From assembly GCA_903920005.1 (NCBI GenBank), contig CAIXKI010000172.1, forward strand, positions 1 to 34,022: a DNA stretch of 34,022 nucleotides, in the 5' to 3' direction. Shown here piece after piece: positions 1 through 8,259 of the stretch (the stretch's first letter is position 1; every line of letters starts with the position of its first letter). The stretch is from an uncultured delta proteobacterium (GTDB taxonomy: Bacteria; Bdellovibrionota_C; UBA2361; OMII01). The notes below the pieces were generated by a model. That model worked only from the letters and a program-made list of their open reading frames with translations, had not been told where the DNA came from and made no database searches. Both the position numbers and the translations under genes were made by a program.

Positions 1-5
1 AGCAA

Positions 6-1613
6 GTGGATCTCTGGAAGCGTTTTAAAGACCGACTGATATTCGACTCGGAGAGTGGCTTCTCACTTGATACAAGTCGTCTCGCTTACGATGACGGATA
101 TCTCGCTCGTATGGAGCCCGCGATGCAGAAGGCCTTCGCGGCCATGCAGAGTTTGGAAGAAGGAGCGATCGCCAATCCGGACGAAAATCGGATGGTAGGA
201 CACTATTGGTTGCGAACACCGAGCCTCGCTCCTCAACAAGATCTGCGGGAAGCGATAACTGGTACAGTGGCGAAGATTAAAAAATTCGCCGCGGATGTTC
301 ATTCCGGCGTGTTCGCCCCTTCCACGGGCGGAAAGTTTTCTCACGTGCTTGTAATTGGAATTGGCGGATCGGCATTGGGTCCCCAATTCGTAAATCAAGC
401 GTTGAGCTCCGTTGCCGATCCGATGACCATCTCGTTCTTCGACAACACGGACCCTGATGGTATGGCTAAAGCGCTCTATTCTCTGTCGAGCATAGAGCGA
501 ACGTTAGTTGTGGTCATATCAAAGTCTGGCGGAACTAAGGAAACTCGTAACGGACAGCTTATAGCAAAAGCCGCTTTCGAGGCCGCAAAGATTGATTGGA
601 GGAAGCATTTTGTCGCCGTAACGGGTGAGGGGAGTGAACTGGATAAGGTGGCCATCTCAGAGGGCTGGTTGGAGCGATTCCCAATGTGGGATTGGGTTGG
701 TGGTCGCACAAGCGAGTTTAGCGCCGTGGGATTACTTCCATTCGCGTTGCAGGGATTCGACGTTGACTCCTTCCTCGCGGGAGCTGCGCATATGGACGCG
801 CTCACTCGACGCAAAGCCACCAAGCAGAATCCTGCCGCTATGCTGGCTCTTGGTTGGTATCACTGCGGGTGTGGTAAGGGAAACAAGGATATGGTTGTGC
901 TTCCCTACAAGGACCGCCTTGAGCTCTTCAGTAAGTATCTTCAACAGCTGGTGATGGAGAGCCTCGGTAAGGAGCATGATATTTCTGGTGCGGTTGTAAC
1001 CCAGGGAATTGCTGTGTACGGGAACAAAGGGTCGACGGATCAGCACGCGTACGTGCAGCAGCTTCGGGACGGATTGCATAATTTCTTCGCGGTATTTGTC
1101 GAGGTGTTGCGCGATCAATCCTCGTGCACAAGAGCGAGCGACGCCTTGAAGTCGTTCAACCCGGGCGATATCGCCGTCGAGGCAGGTATAACAAGTGGCG
1201 ATTACCTGACCGGCTTCTATCTTGGGACTCGGCGAGCGCTCTTTGAAAAGAAGAGAGAGAGTATCACCGTCACGGTACCTGAAGTAACCGCCAATTATGT
1301 TGGTATGCTGATCGCTCTCTTCGAGCGAGCTGTGGGGTTATACGCGTCACTTGTACATGTGAACGCGTACCACCAGCCCGGCGTAGAGGCAGGTAAGAAG
1401 GCTGCCGCGGAGGTCTTGAAGCTCCAAGAGCGGGTGTGCGCTTTCTTGAGGAAGGAAGGGCGCCCTCTCTCGGTAGATGAGATTTCGGAGGGAGTTCAAG
1501 ATAAGGACTCCGCGGAGACGATTTTTAAGGTGTTGAGGCATCTTGCGGCGAATCGGAGACTTGAGGTCTCCAAAGGGACCTCAATCTTTGACGATCGATA
1601 TGCGTGTTCTTAG
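6..1613 (+). CDS. pgi: Glucose-6-phosphate isomerase (possibly 5'-truncated by window edge)
   Basis: Interconverts glucose 6-phosphate and fructose 6-phosphate in cytosolic glycolysis/gluconeogenesis. Visible signatures are the sugar-isomerase phosphate-binding loops [10 protein letters not shown] (about residues 118-127) and [12 protein letters not shown] (about 173-184), then [12 protein letters not shown] and [12 protein letters not shown] in the C-terminal half. The N-terminus (LW-RF pattern, [16 protein letters not shown]) follows the cyanobacterial/chlamydial-type GPI, as does the length of about 535 residues. The last 50 residues look like a small winged-helix extension ([10 protein letters not shown], then [13 protein letters not shown]), which is also seen in that subtype. 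The first in-window start is a GTG at base 6 with no visible Shine-Dalgarno, and the frame stays open to the window edge, so a few N-terminal codons may be missing. The stop lies 12 bp before the next gene, which is co-directional and probably cotranscribed. Confidence 0.93.
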   Translation: MDLWKRFKDRLIFDSESGFSLDTSRLAYDDGYLARMEPAMQKAFAAMQSLEEGAIANPDENRMVGHYWLRTPSLAPQQDLREAITGTVAKIKKFAADVHSGVFAPSTGGKFSHVLVIGIGGSALGPQFVNQALSSVADPMTISFFDNTDPDGMAKALYSLSSIERTLVVVISKSGGTKETRNGQLIAKAAFEAAKIDWRKHFVAVTGEGSELDKVAISEGWLERFPMWDWVGGRTSEFSAVGLLPFALQGFDVDSFLAGAAHMDALTRRKATKQNPAAMLALGWYHCGCGKGNKDMVVLPYKDRLELFSKYLQQLVMESLGKEHDISGAVVTQGIAVYGNKGSTDQHAYVQQLRDGLHNFFAVFVEVLRDQSSCTRASDALKSFNPGDIAVEAGITSGDYLTGFYLGTRRALFEKKRESITVTVPEVTANYVGMLIALFERAVGLYASLVHVNAYHQPGVEAGKKAAAEVLKLQERVCAFLRKEGRPLSVDEISEGVQDKDSAETIFKVLRHLAANRRLEVSKGTSIFDDRYACS

Positions 1614-1625
1614 GAAATGCCATAG

Positions 1626-4013
1626 ATGCTCAACACTGTTAGCCCTGATCTCTTAGGGCTCGCTGCCCTCGTAATCGTAATGGTTGTTCTGTTCGTTACG
1701 GAGCGGTTACCCGTTGATGTCACCGCGATGGGTGTGCTGCTCGTTCTGATGCTCGCTGGGTATGTTTCGCCCACGGAGGCATTTAGCGGATTTTCGTCTC
1801 CGGTAGTGGTGGTAATGGTGTCCACACTCTTCGTGGCCACGGCGTTACGCATAACTGGGGTAAGTGACGCGATCGCTCGTTGGATTCACGGGTATGCGGG
1901 AAAGAATGAGCGAGTTGCGATCGCTATTATTATGGTGATCGCGGCGTTTCTCTCCGGTTTTATGAACAACATATCGGCCGCGGCGCTTTTGATGCCGGCC
2001 GTCGCGGTTTTGTCTCACGAGACGGAGATCCCTCCCTCACGGTTGTACCTGCCACTGGCGTTCGGGGTAACGCTTGGTGGAATGTTGACACTCATCGGCA
2101 CGCCGCCAAATATTGTAGCGTCGGAGCTTGTGCGCCACGCTGGCATGGCCCCGATCTCCTTCTTTGATTTTACCCCGTACGGATTGTCAGCGCTCCTCGC
2201 GGGGGTGCTCTTCATGGTGGTGTTTGGTCCCAAACTCCTGCCCGTTCGAAAAACTCAGCGCCTCACCAAGCGGATTACAGATCTTCGCTCCTTGTATCAC
2301 TTGCAAGACCGGCTTTTCTCCGTGCGAATTCCAGAGGCTAGTCGAGTTGATGGAAAAACGCTTTCAGAGCTTCGTTTCGGATCTCTTGTGGGTGGCGTCG
2401 TCGTTACGATTATTCGGGGAGGCCGAAAACTCCTCTCTCCAAAAGCAACCGAGACGCTGCATGCTCGCGATATATTGTTGGTGCGTGGGAATCCAGATCG
2501 CTTCGCTGAGGTGGCGGCCCTGAACGGCGTTGAGGCGTGTCCAGTTCCTGAGCGGGTAGTTGAGAAGTTGGCGCGGACCGTTCAGGTCGTCTCCGCTACC
2601 ATTCGCGATGTACACGCGGATACTAGAATGATCTCTCTAAGGGAGATACTTCGCACTACGGGTATCGTTCCGTTTGCCGTTGAGCGCGCGTCTTTCGACC
2701 ACGCTTGGGAGGCTCATCCTCCATCATGGTTCCTGGACAGCCTTGTGCACAAAGGTGATGTACTCCTTGGTGGTATCGTGGCGAAATTCTCTGAGGAATC
2801 GCCCAAGATAGATATAGATCTTATAGAGGTACAAAAGAGCGCTGAGGCGGTGACGAAGGCACTCCACGTCGTCACAATTAAAAGAGATGGATGGAGTGGC
2901 GCTCCTCTTCATCGCTTCGCGCATGAAACGAAGCTCTCCATTCTCGGACGGATTGGCGCTGATGATTCAGTAGAGTGGCTCGATGTGTCTGTCATTCACC
3001 CCGGGGGCGAATTGGGAGGCGCGCTCCTCTCCTCTGATCATGTTTTGCGGGACGGGGAGGCGTATCTTGTGAGCGGCTCTCTAGAGGAAGGAAGGCGGAG
3101 GGAGCTTATCAGCTCGCTTGTGTTAGAGGCTGAAGCAGCGTCTGTTGAACTTGAATCGCCGGACGTGGGAATAGTTGAACTTGTTTTGACGCCGCGATCC
3201 GAATTTATCGGCAAGACGCTGGCTGACCTTCATTTCCGCGAGAAGTATGACGCTCAAGTGCTCGCGCTGTGGCGGGATGGCAAGGCGCAGATGTCCTTAT
3301 CCTCGGCCTTACCTCTAATGTATGGGGACGCGCTTCTTGTTCAAGGCGCGCGCAAAAGTTTGACAGTGCTCGCTAAAGAACCAGATTTCGTCGTGCTCTC
3401 CGAGCATCGAAAAACACCACCTCTTTCATCGAAATCGTTCTTCTCGATTATCGCGCTATTCATGCTGATGTTTACTCCGCTTCTGACGGGGATGCCTGTA
3501 CACCAAGCGGCGTTCCTCTCTGCCTGCCTCGTTATTTTTTGTGGGGCGGTAACGATGGAGCAGGTCTATCGAGAGATCGACTGGCGCGTGGTATTTCTTC
3601 TTGCGCTTCTTATTCCCCTCGGAACCGCGGTTGAAAGAGCCGCCGCCGGAGAGGTGATTGTGCAGGCATTGGGAAGCATTGCCACAACCACACCGCCACT
3701 ACTTTTGGCGGCTATCTTCCTGTGCGCCGGAAGCCTTCTGAGCCAAGTGATCGATAGCTCCGTGTCCGTGATTTTTTTAGGGCCGATCGCGTTGGTTCTT
3801 GGCAGACACGCCGGGGCCGATCCATATGGGTTGCTGATGGCTGTAACGCTCGGCAGTTCGTTGGCGTTTGTGCTCCCCACCAGTTGCCGCTCAAATATGA
3901 TCGTGAGTGGAGCTGGAGGCTACCGAGTCTCTGACTTCGTTCGCGTTGGCGTTCCCTTTACTATCGCGATAGCTGTGGCGCTACTTTTGATGCTTCAGTT
4001 GCGTGCGCTGTAG
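1626..4013 (+). CDS. SLC13/DASS-family anion permease with internal TrkA-C (RCK_C) domains
   Basis: An integral inner-membrane transporter of the divalent anion:Na+ symporter type; related bacterial proteins move sulfate or dicarboxylates, but the substrate cannot be read here. The N-terminal half (residues 1-205) has hydrophobic segments, the family motif FMNNISAAALLMP (112-124) and TLIGTPPNIV (155-164). A long cytoplasmic linker (about 225-595) contains two clear TrkA-C-like units (about 229-300 and 518-595) with a more diverged segment between them. The membrane half resumes from about 600 and ends with the second pseudosymmetric motif LPTSCRSNM. At 795 residues it is longer than the roughly 600 usual for two-TrkA-C members, because the linker is expanded. 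TrkA-C domains usually bind small ligands and gate transport. It follows pgi by 12 bp and converges on a minus-strand gene. Confidence 0.88.
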   Translation: MLNTVSPDLLGLAALVIVMVVLFVTERLPVDVTAMGVLLVLMLAGYVSPTEAFSGFSSPVVVVMVSTLFVATALRITGVSDAIARWIHGYAGKNERVAIAIIMVIAAFLSGFMNNISAAALLMPAVAVLSHETEIPPSRLYLPLAFGVTLGGMLTLIGTPPNIVASELVRHAGMAPISFFDFTPYGLSALLAGVLFMVVFGPKLLPVRKTQRLTKRITDLRSLYHLQDRLFSVRIPEASRVDGKTLSELRFGSLVGGVVVTIIRGGRKLLSPKATETLHARDILLVRGNPDRFAEVAALNGVEACPVPERVVEKLARTVQVVSATIRDVHADTRMISLREILRTTGIVPFAVERASFDHAWEAHPPSWFLDSLVHKGDVLLGGIVAKFSEESPKIDIDLIEVQKSAEAVTKALHVVTIKRDGWSGAPLHRFAHETKLSILGRIGADDSVEWLDVSVIHPGGELGGALLSSDHVLRDGEAYLVSGSLEEGRRRELISSLVLEAEAASVELESPDVGIVELVLTPRSEFIGKTLADLHFREKYDAQVLALWRDGKAQMSLSSALPLMYGDALLVQGARKSLTVLAKEPDFVVLSEHRKTPPLSSKSFFSIIALFMLMFTPLLTGMPVHQAAFLSACLVIFCGAVTMEQVYREIDWRVVFLLALLIPLGTAVERAAAGEVIVQALGSIATTTPPLLLAAIFLCAGSLLSQVIDSSVSVIFLGPIALVLGRHAGADPYGLLMAVTLGSSLAFVLPTSCRSNMIVSGAGGYRVSDFVRVGVPFTIAIAVALLLMLQLRAL

Positions 4014-4042
4014 CACGGCGATCAAAGACTCCCGCGGCTCTG

Positions 4043-4801
4043 TTAGTTTTTGCTGGGGGCTACCATTCCAACGATTCGTCCAATGAGGATGACGAGGTAG
4101 AGGTTTCCACCCAGGCTCTCCACCGCTATGACATTTCTTACCAATTGGGATTGAGCTGGAAGCGTTGGAGTGCCTCCGCTGATAGCGACGAGGGAGCAGT
4201 ACAGCATTTCGGAAAACGTAGCGAAACCTGGACTCAGAGCGACTCCGAAGGTAAGCGGTTCGATTAAATTAAGAAGCTCAAATATGCTCGCGAAGCTAAT
4301 GGCGATCATGAGGAATAGGCTGACAGCGCCCCAAAGGTTATTTTTCGTGATGTTATGGGAGGAGAATACATCCTTGAACACCCAATATATGGTCAGAAAT
4401 TCAACACTCAATAGGCCGATATGAAGTATTGTAAAGCCTGCGGAGGGGTCTTTTACAATCTGCAAGAAAGGATTCTGGAGGACGAGCATTATGAGGAATA
4501 ACGTGATCAGGTAGAGGAAGAGAAAGACGATCACGGCTTTGCGACGCAGAAAATTCTTAAGAAGATCCCACACAAGGTAGAAGTACGTAGCGCCGAGCGC
4601 TGTGTACACCGAATCGTGAATTACGGTGAACAAGGGAGCCCGACACAATCGAAGAATTTCGGCTAAGAAGAGCGCGACAAATATCAAAGCGCTCTGAATA
4701 ATGAAGACGTTTCGATAGTCTCGCGTTTTGGCTGCCGCTGAGGGCCTTTCGTGGTCGAAAAAATCCATGGAAGATATTTGCACGGTGGGAGCGGGGCGCA
4801 C
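4043..4801 (-). CDS. K+-channel-like membrane protein with degenerate selectivity filter
   Basis: About five hydrophobic segments precede a pore-loop-like segment and a final helix. The C-terminal stretch, YCSLVAISGGTPTLP followed by NLYLVILIGRIVGM, aligns by eye with the pore helix, filter and inner helix of the Ion_trans_2/6TM potassium channel-like group, where the filter normally reads T-x-GYGD-x-xP. Here the equivalent positions read AISGGTPTLP, so the GYGD signature is missing. No arginine-rich S4 is evident. The start given is a GTG; an in-frame ATG at 4768 (residue 12) is equally possible, and neither has a clear Shine-Dalgarno. It may be a non-selective channel, a regulatory subunit, or a membrane protein that has lost conduction. 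The fold assignment is inference from motif placement; membrane location is secure. Confidence 0.68.
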   Translation of the reverse strand: MRPAPTVQISSMDFFDHERPSAAAKTRDYRNVFIIQSALIFVALFLAEILRLCRAPLFTVIHDSVYTALGATYFYLVWDLLKNFLRRKAVIVFLFLYLITLFLIMLVLQNPFLQIVKDPSAGFTILHIGLLSVEFLTIYWVFKDVFSSHNITKNNLWGAVSLFLMIAISFASIFELLNLIEPLTFGVALSPGFATFSEMLYCSLVAISGGTPTLPAQSQLVRNVIAVESLGGNLYLVILIGRIVGMVAPSKN

Positions 4802-5022
4802 TAGGGAAATAAAGGAAGGCTTTGATCCCCAGGGATCTCCAATAACGCGTTTGAGTGGCGTTCAGGAAAAGACTAGGGGTCTCATAGTCGAGCGTCGGTT
4901 CGGGTCTGGCCTCGAATGGGCGCTCCTTTTTGGACGATGCAGTTAAGGAGATGGATTGAAAATTGTTAGTGAGGTAACGGAGCCGCTATTGAAGCCCCCC
5001 CTCCGAGGCACATCGGCTTTCT

Positions 5023-5325
5023 TTAGTTCCGCGGCGGCCCACGAAAGCTTTCGAAAGAGACTATTGGGATGCTCGCGCCGATAGCTTGAAGCACCTCGTC
5101 TGAGAGTAGCCCGTCCGCCATCATGATTAACTCTTCGATTGCGGTAAGGCAGAGGTTCGCATGGTCCCAATCAGGACAGGTGTCCGTCCCGACTTGTAGC
5201 TCTACGACAATTCGTCTCCATTCTGGCTGCGTCCATGGAAGCAGGGCTATAAGCGGCGAGGAGGGGCCGAAGTAGGCTGGACCGACCAGGGTGACGTGAC
5301 ATGTATCCTGACCGTAGGTGCTCAT
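5023..5325 (-). CDS. Hypothetical protein, second gene of a coupled pair
   Basis: A 100-residue soluble protein of unrecognised family. The start codon overlaps the stop of the upstream minus-strand gene in an ATGA arrangement (5325-5322), the classic geometry of translational coupling, and this is the main reason for believing both genes. The sequence has a hydrophobic-aromatic N-terminal half (PAYFGPSSPLIALLPWTQPEW) and an acidic-helical segment (LCLTAIEELIMMADGLLSDEV). Two cysteines (in DTC and LCL) are present. No signal peptide or membrane span is seen. Function is unknown; it probably acts with its coupled partner. Confidence 0.6.
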   Translation of the reverse strand: MSTYGQDTCHVTLVGPAYFGPSSPLIALLPWTQPEWRRIVVELQVGTDTCPDWDHANLCLTAIEELIMMADGLLSDEVLQAIGASIPIVSFESFRGPPRN

Positions 5326-5570
5326 GCTGCGTTCGTCCCTTCAAGCACTTTGATTAAGATCCTTGCTCCAGAGTCCAAAAACTGCCGATTCTGCCGCCAT
5401 TTTTCCCCGAACGATTTCGCTGTAAGGGGGCGCCTCTCGGCTGAGGACTGGTTTTCTGGTCCGATATTTGTGAATGTTTCGGCCCTCAGATCTCTATTGT
5501 TCTGAGACTGACTTTGGGGCGCCTGTTCTCTCGTTTCACCTGGTGTGTTGGTGGTTGTTCTATCTGCCAT
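5322..5570 (-). CDS. Hypothetical hydrophilic protein, first gene of a coupled pair
   Basis: An 82-residue, very polar protein. The first 50 residues are rich in T, Q, N, E and R and look disordered; the C-terminal 30 (SFGEKWRQNRQFLDSGARIL) could form an amphipathic helix. No family is recognised. The start is well supported: on the minus strand GGGGAG stands 5 nt before the ATG. Immediately upstream of that Shine-Dalgarno lies a 12-unit GA repeat (5581-5604), so the ribosome-loading region borders a slippage-prone tract. Its stop overlaps the next gene by 4 bases. A short adaptor or regulatory protein is possible, but nothing in the sequence fixes a role. Confidence 0.58.
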   Translation of the reverse strand: MADRTTTNTPGETREQAPQSQSQNNRDLRAETFTNIGPENQSSAERRPLTAKSFGEKWRQNRQFLDSGARILIKVLEGTNAA

Positions 5571-5580
5571 AAAAACTCCC

Positions 5581-5604
5581 CTCTCTCTCTCTCTCTCTCT
5601 CTCT
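5581..5604. repeat. (CT)12 / (GA)12 dinucleotide microsatellite
   Basis: Twelve uninterrupted CT units on the plus strand, read as GA on the minus strand. The tract sits directly upstream of the Shine-Dalgarno of the minus-strand pair starting at 5570. Dinucleotide tracts of this length are rare in bacterial DNA and change length by slipped-strand mispairing, so this is a candidate expression-tuning or phase-variable element. The plus-strand frame through it (repeating LS residues) is not considered a gene. Confidence 0.9.
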
Positions 5605-5736
5605 CCGCCCTGCTAGGATCGGGTGGCTGGTGCGATTCTTTATATTTGATGCCCAAAAGTGTGAGATTGTGTGTGGGCGGGTCAGAAATAAAGGCCCTTG
5701 TTTACCCTAACGCATTGAATTTAGGCTGTAGTCGCC

Positions 5737-6108
5737 ATGACACATACTACACATACAGAACTTCTCGCTCGGAAGTGCTCGCCACTTCCCCCCGGAGCCC
5801 CCCGACTTTCCCCTGAGCAGGTAGCGCCGCTCTTACAAGAGCTAGATGGATGGCAGGTGGTCGATCATGCCATTCAGAAGCAGTTCTCTACGTCGACATA
5901 TCTGGCCGGCATTAGGTGGGTTGATCAGGTCGCGCTCATCGCTGAAAGCGAGGACCATCATCCAGATCTTCACGTGTCGTGGTGTAAGATTACGGTGACC
6001 CTGTGGACGCATACGGTTCAAGGGCTCTCAATCAATGATTTCATCGTAGCCGCTAAACTGGATGATGCGTGGAGGCGATTTGTCCCGAGCGGAGAGAGTG
6101 CTGCATAG
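5737..6108 (+). CDS. phhB: 4a-hydroxytetrahydrobiopterin dehydratase (pterin-4a-carbinolamine dehydratase)
   Basis: Dehydrates 4a-hydroxytetrahydropterin to the quinonoid dihydropterin, the recycling step after aromatic amino acid hydroxylation; some bacterial homologues serve in other pterin pathways. The PCD signature is intact: E-S-E-D-H-H-P with H74 and H75, then a third histidine H92 (LWTHT) 17 residues on, the same spacing as the catalytic triad in characterised enzymes, and D101 in SINDF. Core fold residues GWQ, F-x-F-like segments and AAKLDDAW are in order. The 123-residue length exceeds the usual 95-110 because of a 25-residue N-terminal tail; a later start is possible because no Shine-Dalgarno precedes this ATG. 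No aromatic hydroxylase gene is in the window. Dihydroneopterin aldolase lies far away, at 27 kb. Confidence 0.88.
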   Translation: MTHTTHTELLARKCSPLPPGAPRLSPEQVAPLLQELDGWQVVDHAIQKQFSTSTYLAGIRWVDQVALIAESEDHHPDLHVSWCKITVTLWTHTVQGLSINDFIVAAKLDDAWRRFVPSGESAA

Positions 6109-6172
6109 TTTGGTTGTAGCGGCGTACGTCTCATAGTAATAGAAACACAAGAAATTCACCTAAGGAGTTTAT

Positions 6173-6688
6173 ATGGCCAAGAGCAATGACAAGATTACGA
6201 TGAAGGGAAATCCTCTTAAGGTAGAGGGGCGTTGTATTGAAGAGGGAACTTCGGCTCCCGCATTCACTCTTACTGCCGCAGATATGTCGGATTCAACTAA
6301 CGCTACCTTCGCCGGAAAGGTTGTAGTGCTTCTCGCCATCCCGAGTATCGATACGCCGGTATGCGCGGCTGAAACGAAGAAGTTTAATGAAGAGGCCGCA
6401 AGTCTCTCTCACGATGTGGTGATCGCCTCGGTAAGTCGGGACCTTCCGTTTGCGCTCAAGCGATGGTGTGCCGCTGAGGGAGTTAATCGTGTTGTCACCC
6501 TGAGTGATTACAAGTATCGAACCTTTGGACAACAGTTTGGCGTGGATCTTCCTGACCTCGGGTTGCTTGCTCGAGCGCTCTTCGTTGTCGACAAGGCCGG
6601 AAAGGTTGTGCACGTTGATTACGTGAGCGAGGTCGCGGAAGAGCCTGATTATCAAGCCGCGCTCGCCGCGATCAAGAAGGCGGTATAA
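6173..6688 (+). CDS. tpx: Thiol peroxidase (Tpx-type 2-Cys peroxiredoxin)
   Basis: Reduces hydrogen peroxide and organic hydroperoxides with electrons from thioredoxin. The Tpx hallmark SIDTPVCAAE carries the peroxidatic cysteine C64 with T61 of the TxxC motif, and the resolving cysteine C99 sits in FALKRWCAAEG as in the family. The usual C-terminal EPDYQAALAAIKKA is present. At 171 residues it is of normal length. The start is firm: AAGGAG at 6162-6167 lies 5 nt before the ATG. An intrinsic terminator follows directly, so this gene is likely a single transcription unit. An additional N-terminal cysteine (C21) is not part of the catalytic scheme. Confidence 0.95.
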   Translation: MAKSNDKITMKGNPLKVEGRCIEEGTSAPAFTLTAADMSDSTNATFAGKVVVLLAIPSIDTPVCAAETKKFNEEAASLSHDVVIASVSRDLPFALKRWCAAEGVNRVVTLSDYKYRTFGQQFGVDLPDLGLLARALFVVDKAGKVVHVDYVSEVAEEPDYQAALAAIKKAV

Positions 6689-6702
6689 AGCCTTAAGGAG
6701 CG

Positions 6703-6753
6703 AAAAAGCCGCGCAGGCCCATCGACTGTTGATGCGGGCTGCGCGGTTTTTTT
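6703..6753 (+). terminator. Intrinsic terminator of tpx
   Basis: CCGCGCA (6709-6715) pairs with TGCGCGG (6740-6746). The stem continues after one bulged G through GCCC/GGGC and ATC/GAT around a short loop, and is followed by seven T. It lies 14 bp past the tpx stop, giving a textbook rho-independent terminator. Confidence 0.9.
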
Positions 6754-6902
6754 GTGTCTACTCCTCTCTCTGATCTCGAGTAGGTCTGAGAATCTTTTTG
6801 AGTGGTAGGTAACTCAAGGTAACGTGCCTTGTCGAATCGTAGGCATGGTGTCCGATCTTTTCGCGCGCAGTTCAACGATACATTCGTTGAGGATGAGCTG
6901 GT

Positions 6903-7211
6903 ATGAAGCGCAAGAATGACGCGAGTCGTAGATTAAGCTTGTTGGTTCTAGCAATCGTGGCTCTTTCCTCATGTTCTCGCCCGGCGCCGTTTGTCTCCAA
7001 TCCGACCGATGAGTGGGAGGAGGTTGCCGAGCGGGGCCGCATGCGGATGCCGGAACAGCCTGCCTATCCCACTCCGTATGTTGAGCCACAGGCGGTCGAC
7101 GTGGCCGAAGAGGTTCCGATCAAAGACGGGGCTACGGTGGAGACCGCATTGGCCGATGTTATTGGATTTCCGTTTCGCGCTGCGGCTTGGCTCGCGCATG
7201 TGCTCCTCTAA
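6903..7211 (+). CDS. Small lipoprotein of unknown function
   Basis: A 102-residue protein with a lipoprotein signal: basic N-terminus (MKRKNDASRR), hydrophobic stretch LSLLVLAIVA, and lipobox LSSC with the modifiable cysteine at residue 24. The mature part is proline-rich (PEQPAYPTPYVEP), then acidic, then ends in a hydrophobic helix (GFPFRAAAWLAHVLL). S25-R26 after the cysteine do not suggest inner-membrane retention by the Lol +2 rule, so an outer-membrane location is plausible. No family is recognised. It stands alone between the tpx terminator and a converging gene. Confidence 0.75.
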   Translation: MKRKNDASRRLSLLVLAIVALSSCSRPAPFVSNPTDEWEEVAERGRMRMPEQPAYPTPYVEPQAVDVAEEVPIKDGATVETALADVIGFPFRAAAWLAHVLL

Positions 7212-7250
7212 GGAGCGGAATAGGGTGGGGCTAGTCCGGAGATAGATAAC

Positions 7251-7283
7251 CAAAAAAGAGGAGGGGATTCCTTTCCCGCTCCT
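7251..7283 (-). terminator. Intrinsic terminator of the 7286-7927 minus-strand gene
   Basis: Read on the minus strand, GGAG-(C)-GGGA pairs with TCCCCTCC (plus coordinates 7274-7282 and 7260-7267) with a single bulge and a six-base loop, followed by TCTTTTTTG. It begins 3 bp after the stop codon. It lies between two converging genes and may act only for the minus strand. Confidence 0.8.
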
Positions 7284-7285
7284 TC

Positions 7286-7927
7286 TCAATTCCTCACCCG
7301 CCAGTGCTCGATCATGAGCTTGGCTTCGGTGGAGACCCCATACAACGAAAGGGTCTTCAAAAAAGCATCCATGCGAGAGTCCGGCGCGCTTGTGGCTTGC
7401 GAGGAAGTAGGGAGGTATTCCCTAAGTCTCCACATGAGCCAAGCCGCGAACGGATCCTCGTTTACCTTCCAGGCGTCCTTCTTGGACGCTCCGAAAAGGT
7501 GCTCCTCCTTGTCGGTTGGATTTTTAAAGGCCCTGATTTCATCACGATGAGTTCGCAGGTTGTCTGCTTTCGTGATGAGATACGAGACCTCTAAAAATTG
7601 CCGGTCGTTCGGGTAGGGAATGTAAAACACCCCTGCCACTGGAAGACTAACGACATCCTCCGGTGGATATATATGCCATCCAGGCGCATATATCCGATCA
7701 CGACCCAATCCAACGTGTTCAGCAGGAACGAGTCTACCGACAAGTCCGCCTACGACGAGGATTCCGCCTAGGAGAGTAGCTACTACTCCCCGAAACACCT
7801 GCACCGTCCTGGTGCTCCGTCCTTTCCAAGCTGTCCTACTCGCGATGAAGGCGATGTAGGCGACAGCGCTGACAACTCCTATGAACACGTACGTATTCAG
7901 AGGAGGAAGGTCCGAAAGAAATTTCAT
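7286..7927 (-). CDS. Membrane protein with SPFH/Band-7-like N-terminal segment
   Basis: A 213-residue protein with two transmembrane segments (about 13-30 and 45-64). Right after the second, LVPAEHVGLGRDRIYAPGWH resembles the start of SPFH/prohibitin domains (VP-x-x-x-V-G-V, then PG-x-H, then PP). The rest, however, is far too short for a full SPFH domain and ends in a charged helical region. The start is certain: AAAGGAGG at 7933-7940 lies 5 nt upstream of the ATG. The gene is monocistronic with its own terminator. It could be a truncated SPFH-like scaffold or a coincidental resemblance; unknown membrane protein is the safe call. Confidence 0.7.
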   Translation of the reverse strand: MKFLSDLPPLNTYVFIGVVSAVAYIAFIASRTAWKGRSTRTVQVFRGVVATLLGGILVVGGLVGRLVPAEHVGLGRDRIYAPGWHIYPPEDVVSLPVAGVFYIPYPNDRQFLEVSYLITKADNLRTHRDEIRAFKNPTDKEEHLFGASKKDAWKVNEDPFAAWLMWRLREYLPTSSQATSAPDSRMDAFLKTLSLYGVSTEAKLMIEHWRVRN

Positions 7928-8259
7928 AAAAACCTCCTTTCTCCGGAAAGCCTCCGCGACGCATCCAACATCGTTGTCTGGATGTGTAGCCGAGGCCCGA
8001 AAAAATCACCCTCTACCCTAAAAAAGTATCCTCGCAGATTCGCACAGTGACCCTAGTTAAGAAACGATTGAGCGCGACCAGTGCGGCCAAGCTGTCGCGT
8101 TCGGATCGAATCTGAGTGATTCTCGTCGCGTTGTTGAGAGCGCCCACGTCCTACGAGTTCCTCGTAGAGCCGGCTATATAATGACTCAAAAGCCCTGAAA
8201 ATATTGGCTTCGAAGCACTTAGGATGACGCAGTTGCCGCTGAGGTCTCGATAGGGGGCC
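7928..8259. promoter_or_regulatory. Divergent intergenic region with inverted repeat and -10-like box
   Basis: This 332-bp stretch separates two divergent genes and has no convincing gene. Near the plus-strand gene is a perfect inverted repeat, CTACGAG-TTC-CTCGTAG (8151-8167), followed 9 bp later by TATAAT (8177-8182). No good -35 hexamer is seen at the expected distance; instead the inverted repeat occupies that zone, as an activator or repressor operator might. The promoter call is inference; the repeat and the TATAAT are directly visible. Confidence 0.4.

Noticed and set aside
5514-5816. Plus-strand frame encoding LSLSLS repeats
   Set aside because: Produced by translating the CT microsatellite and overlapping the start of the pterin dehydratase gene; no ribosome site.
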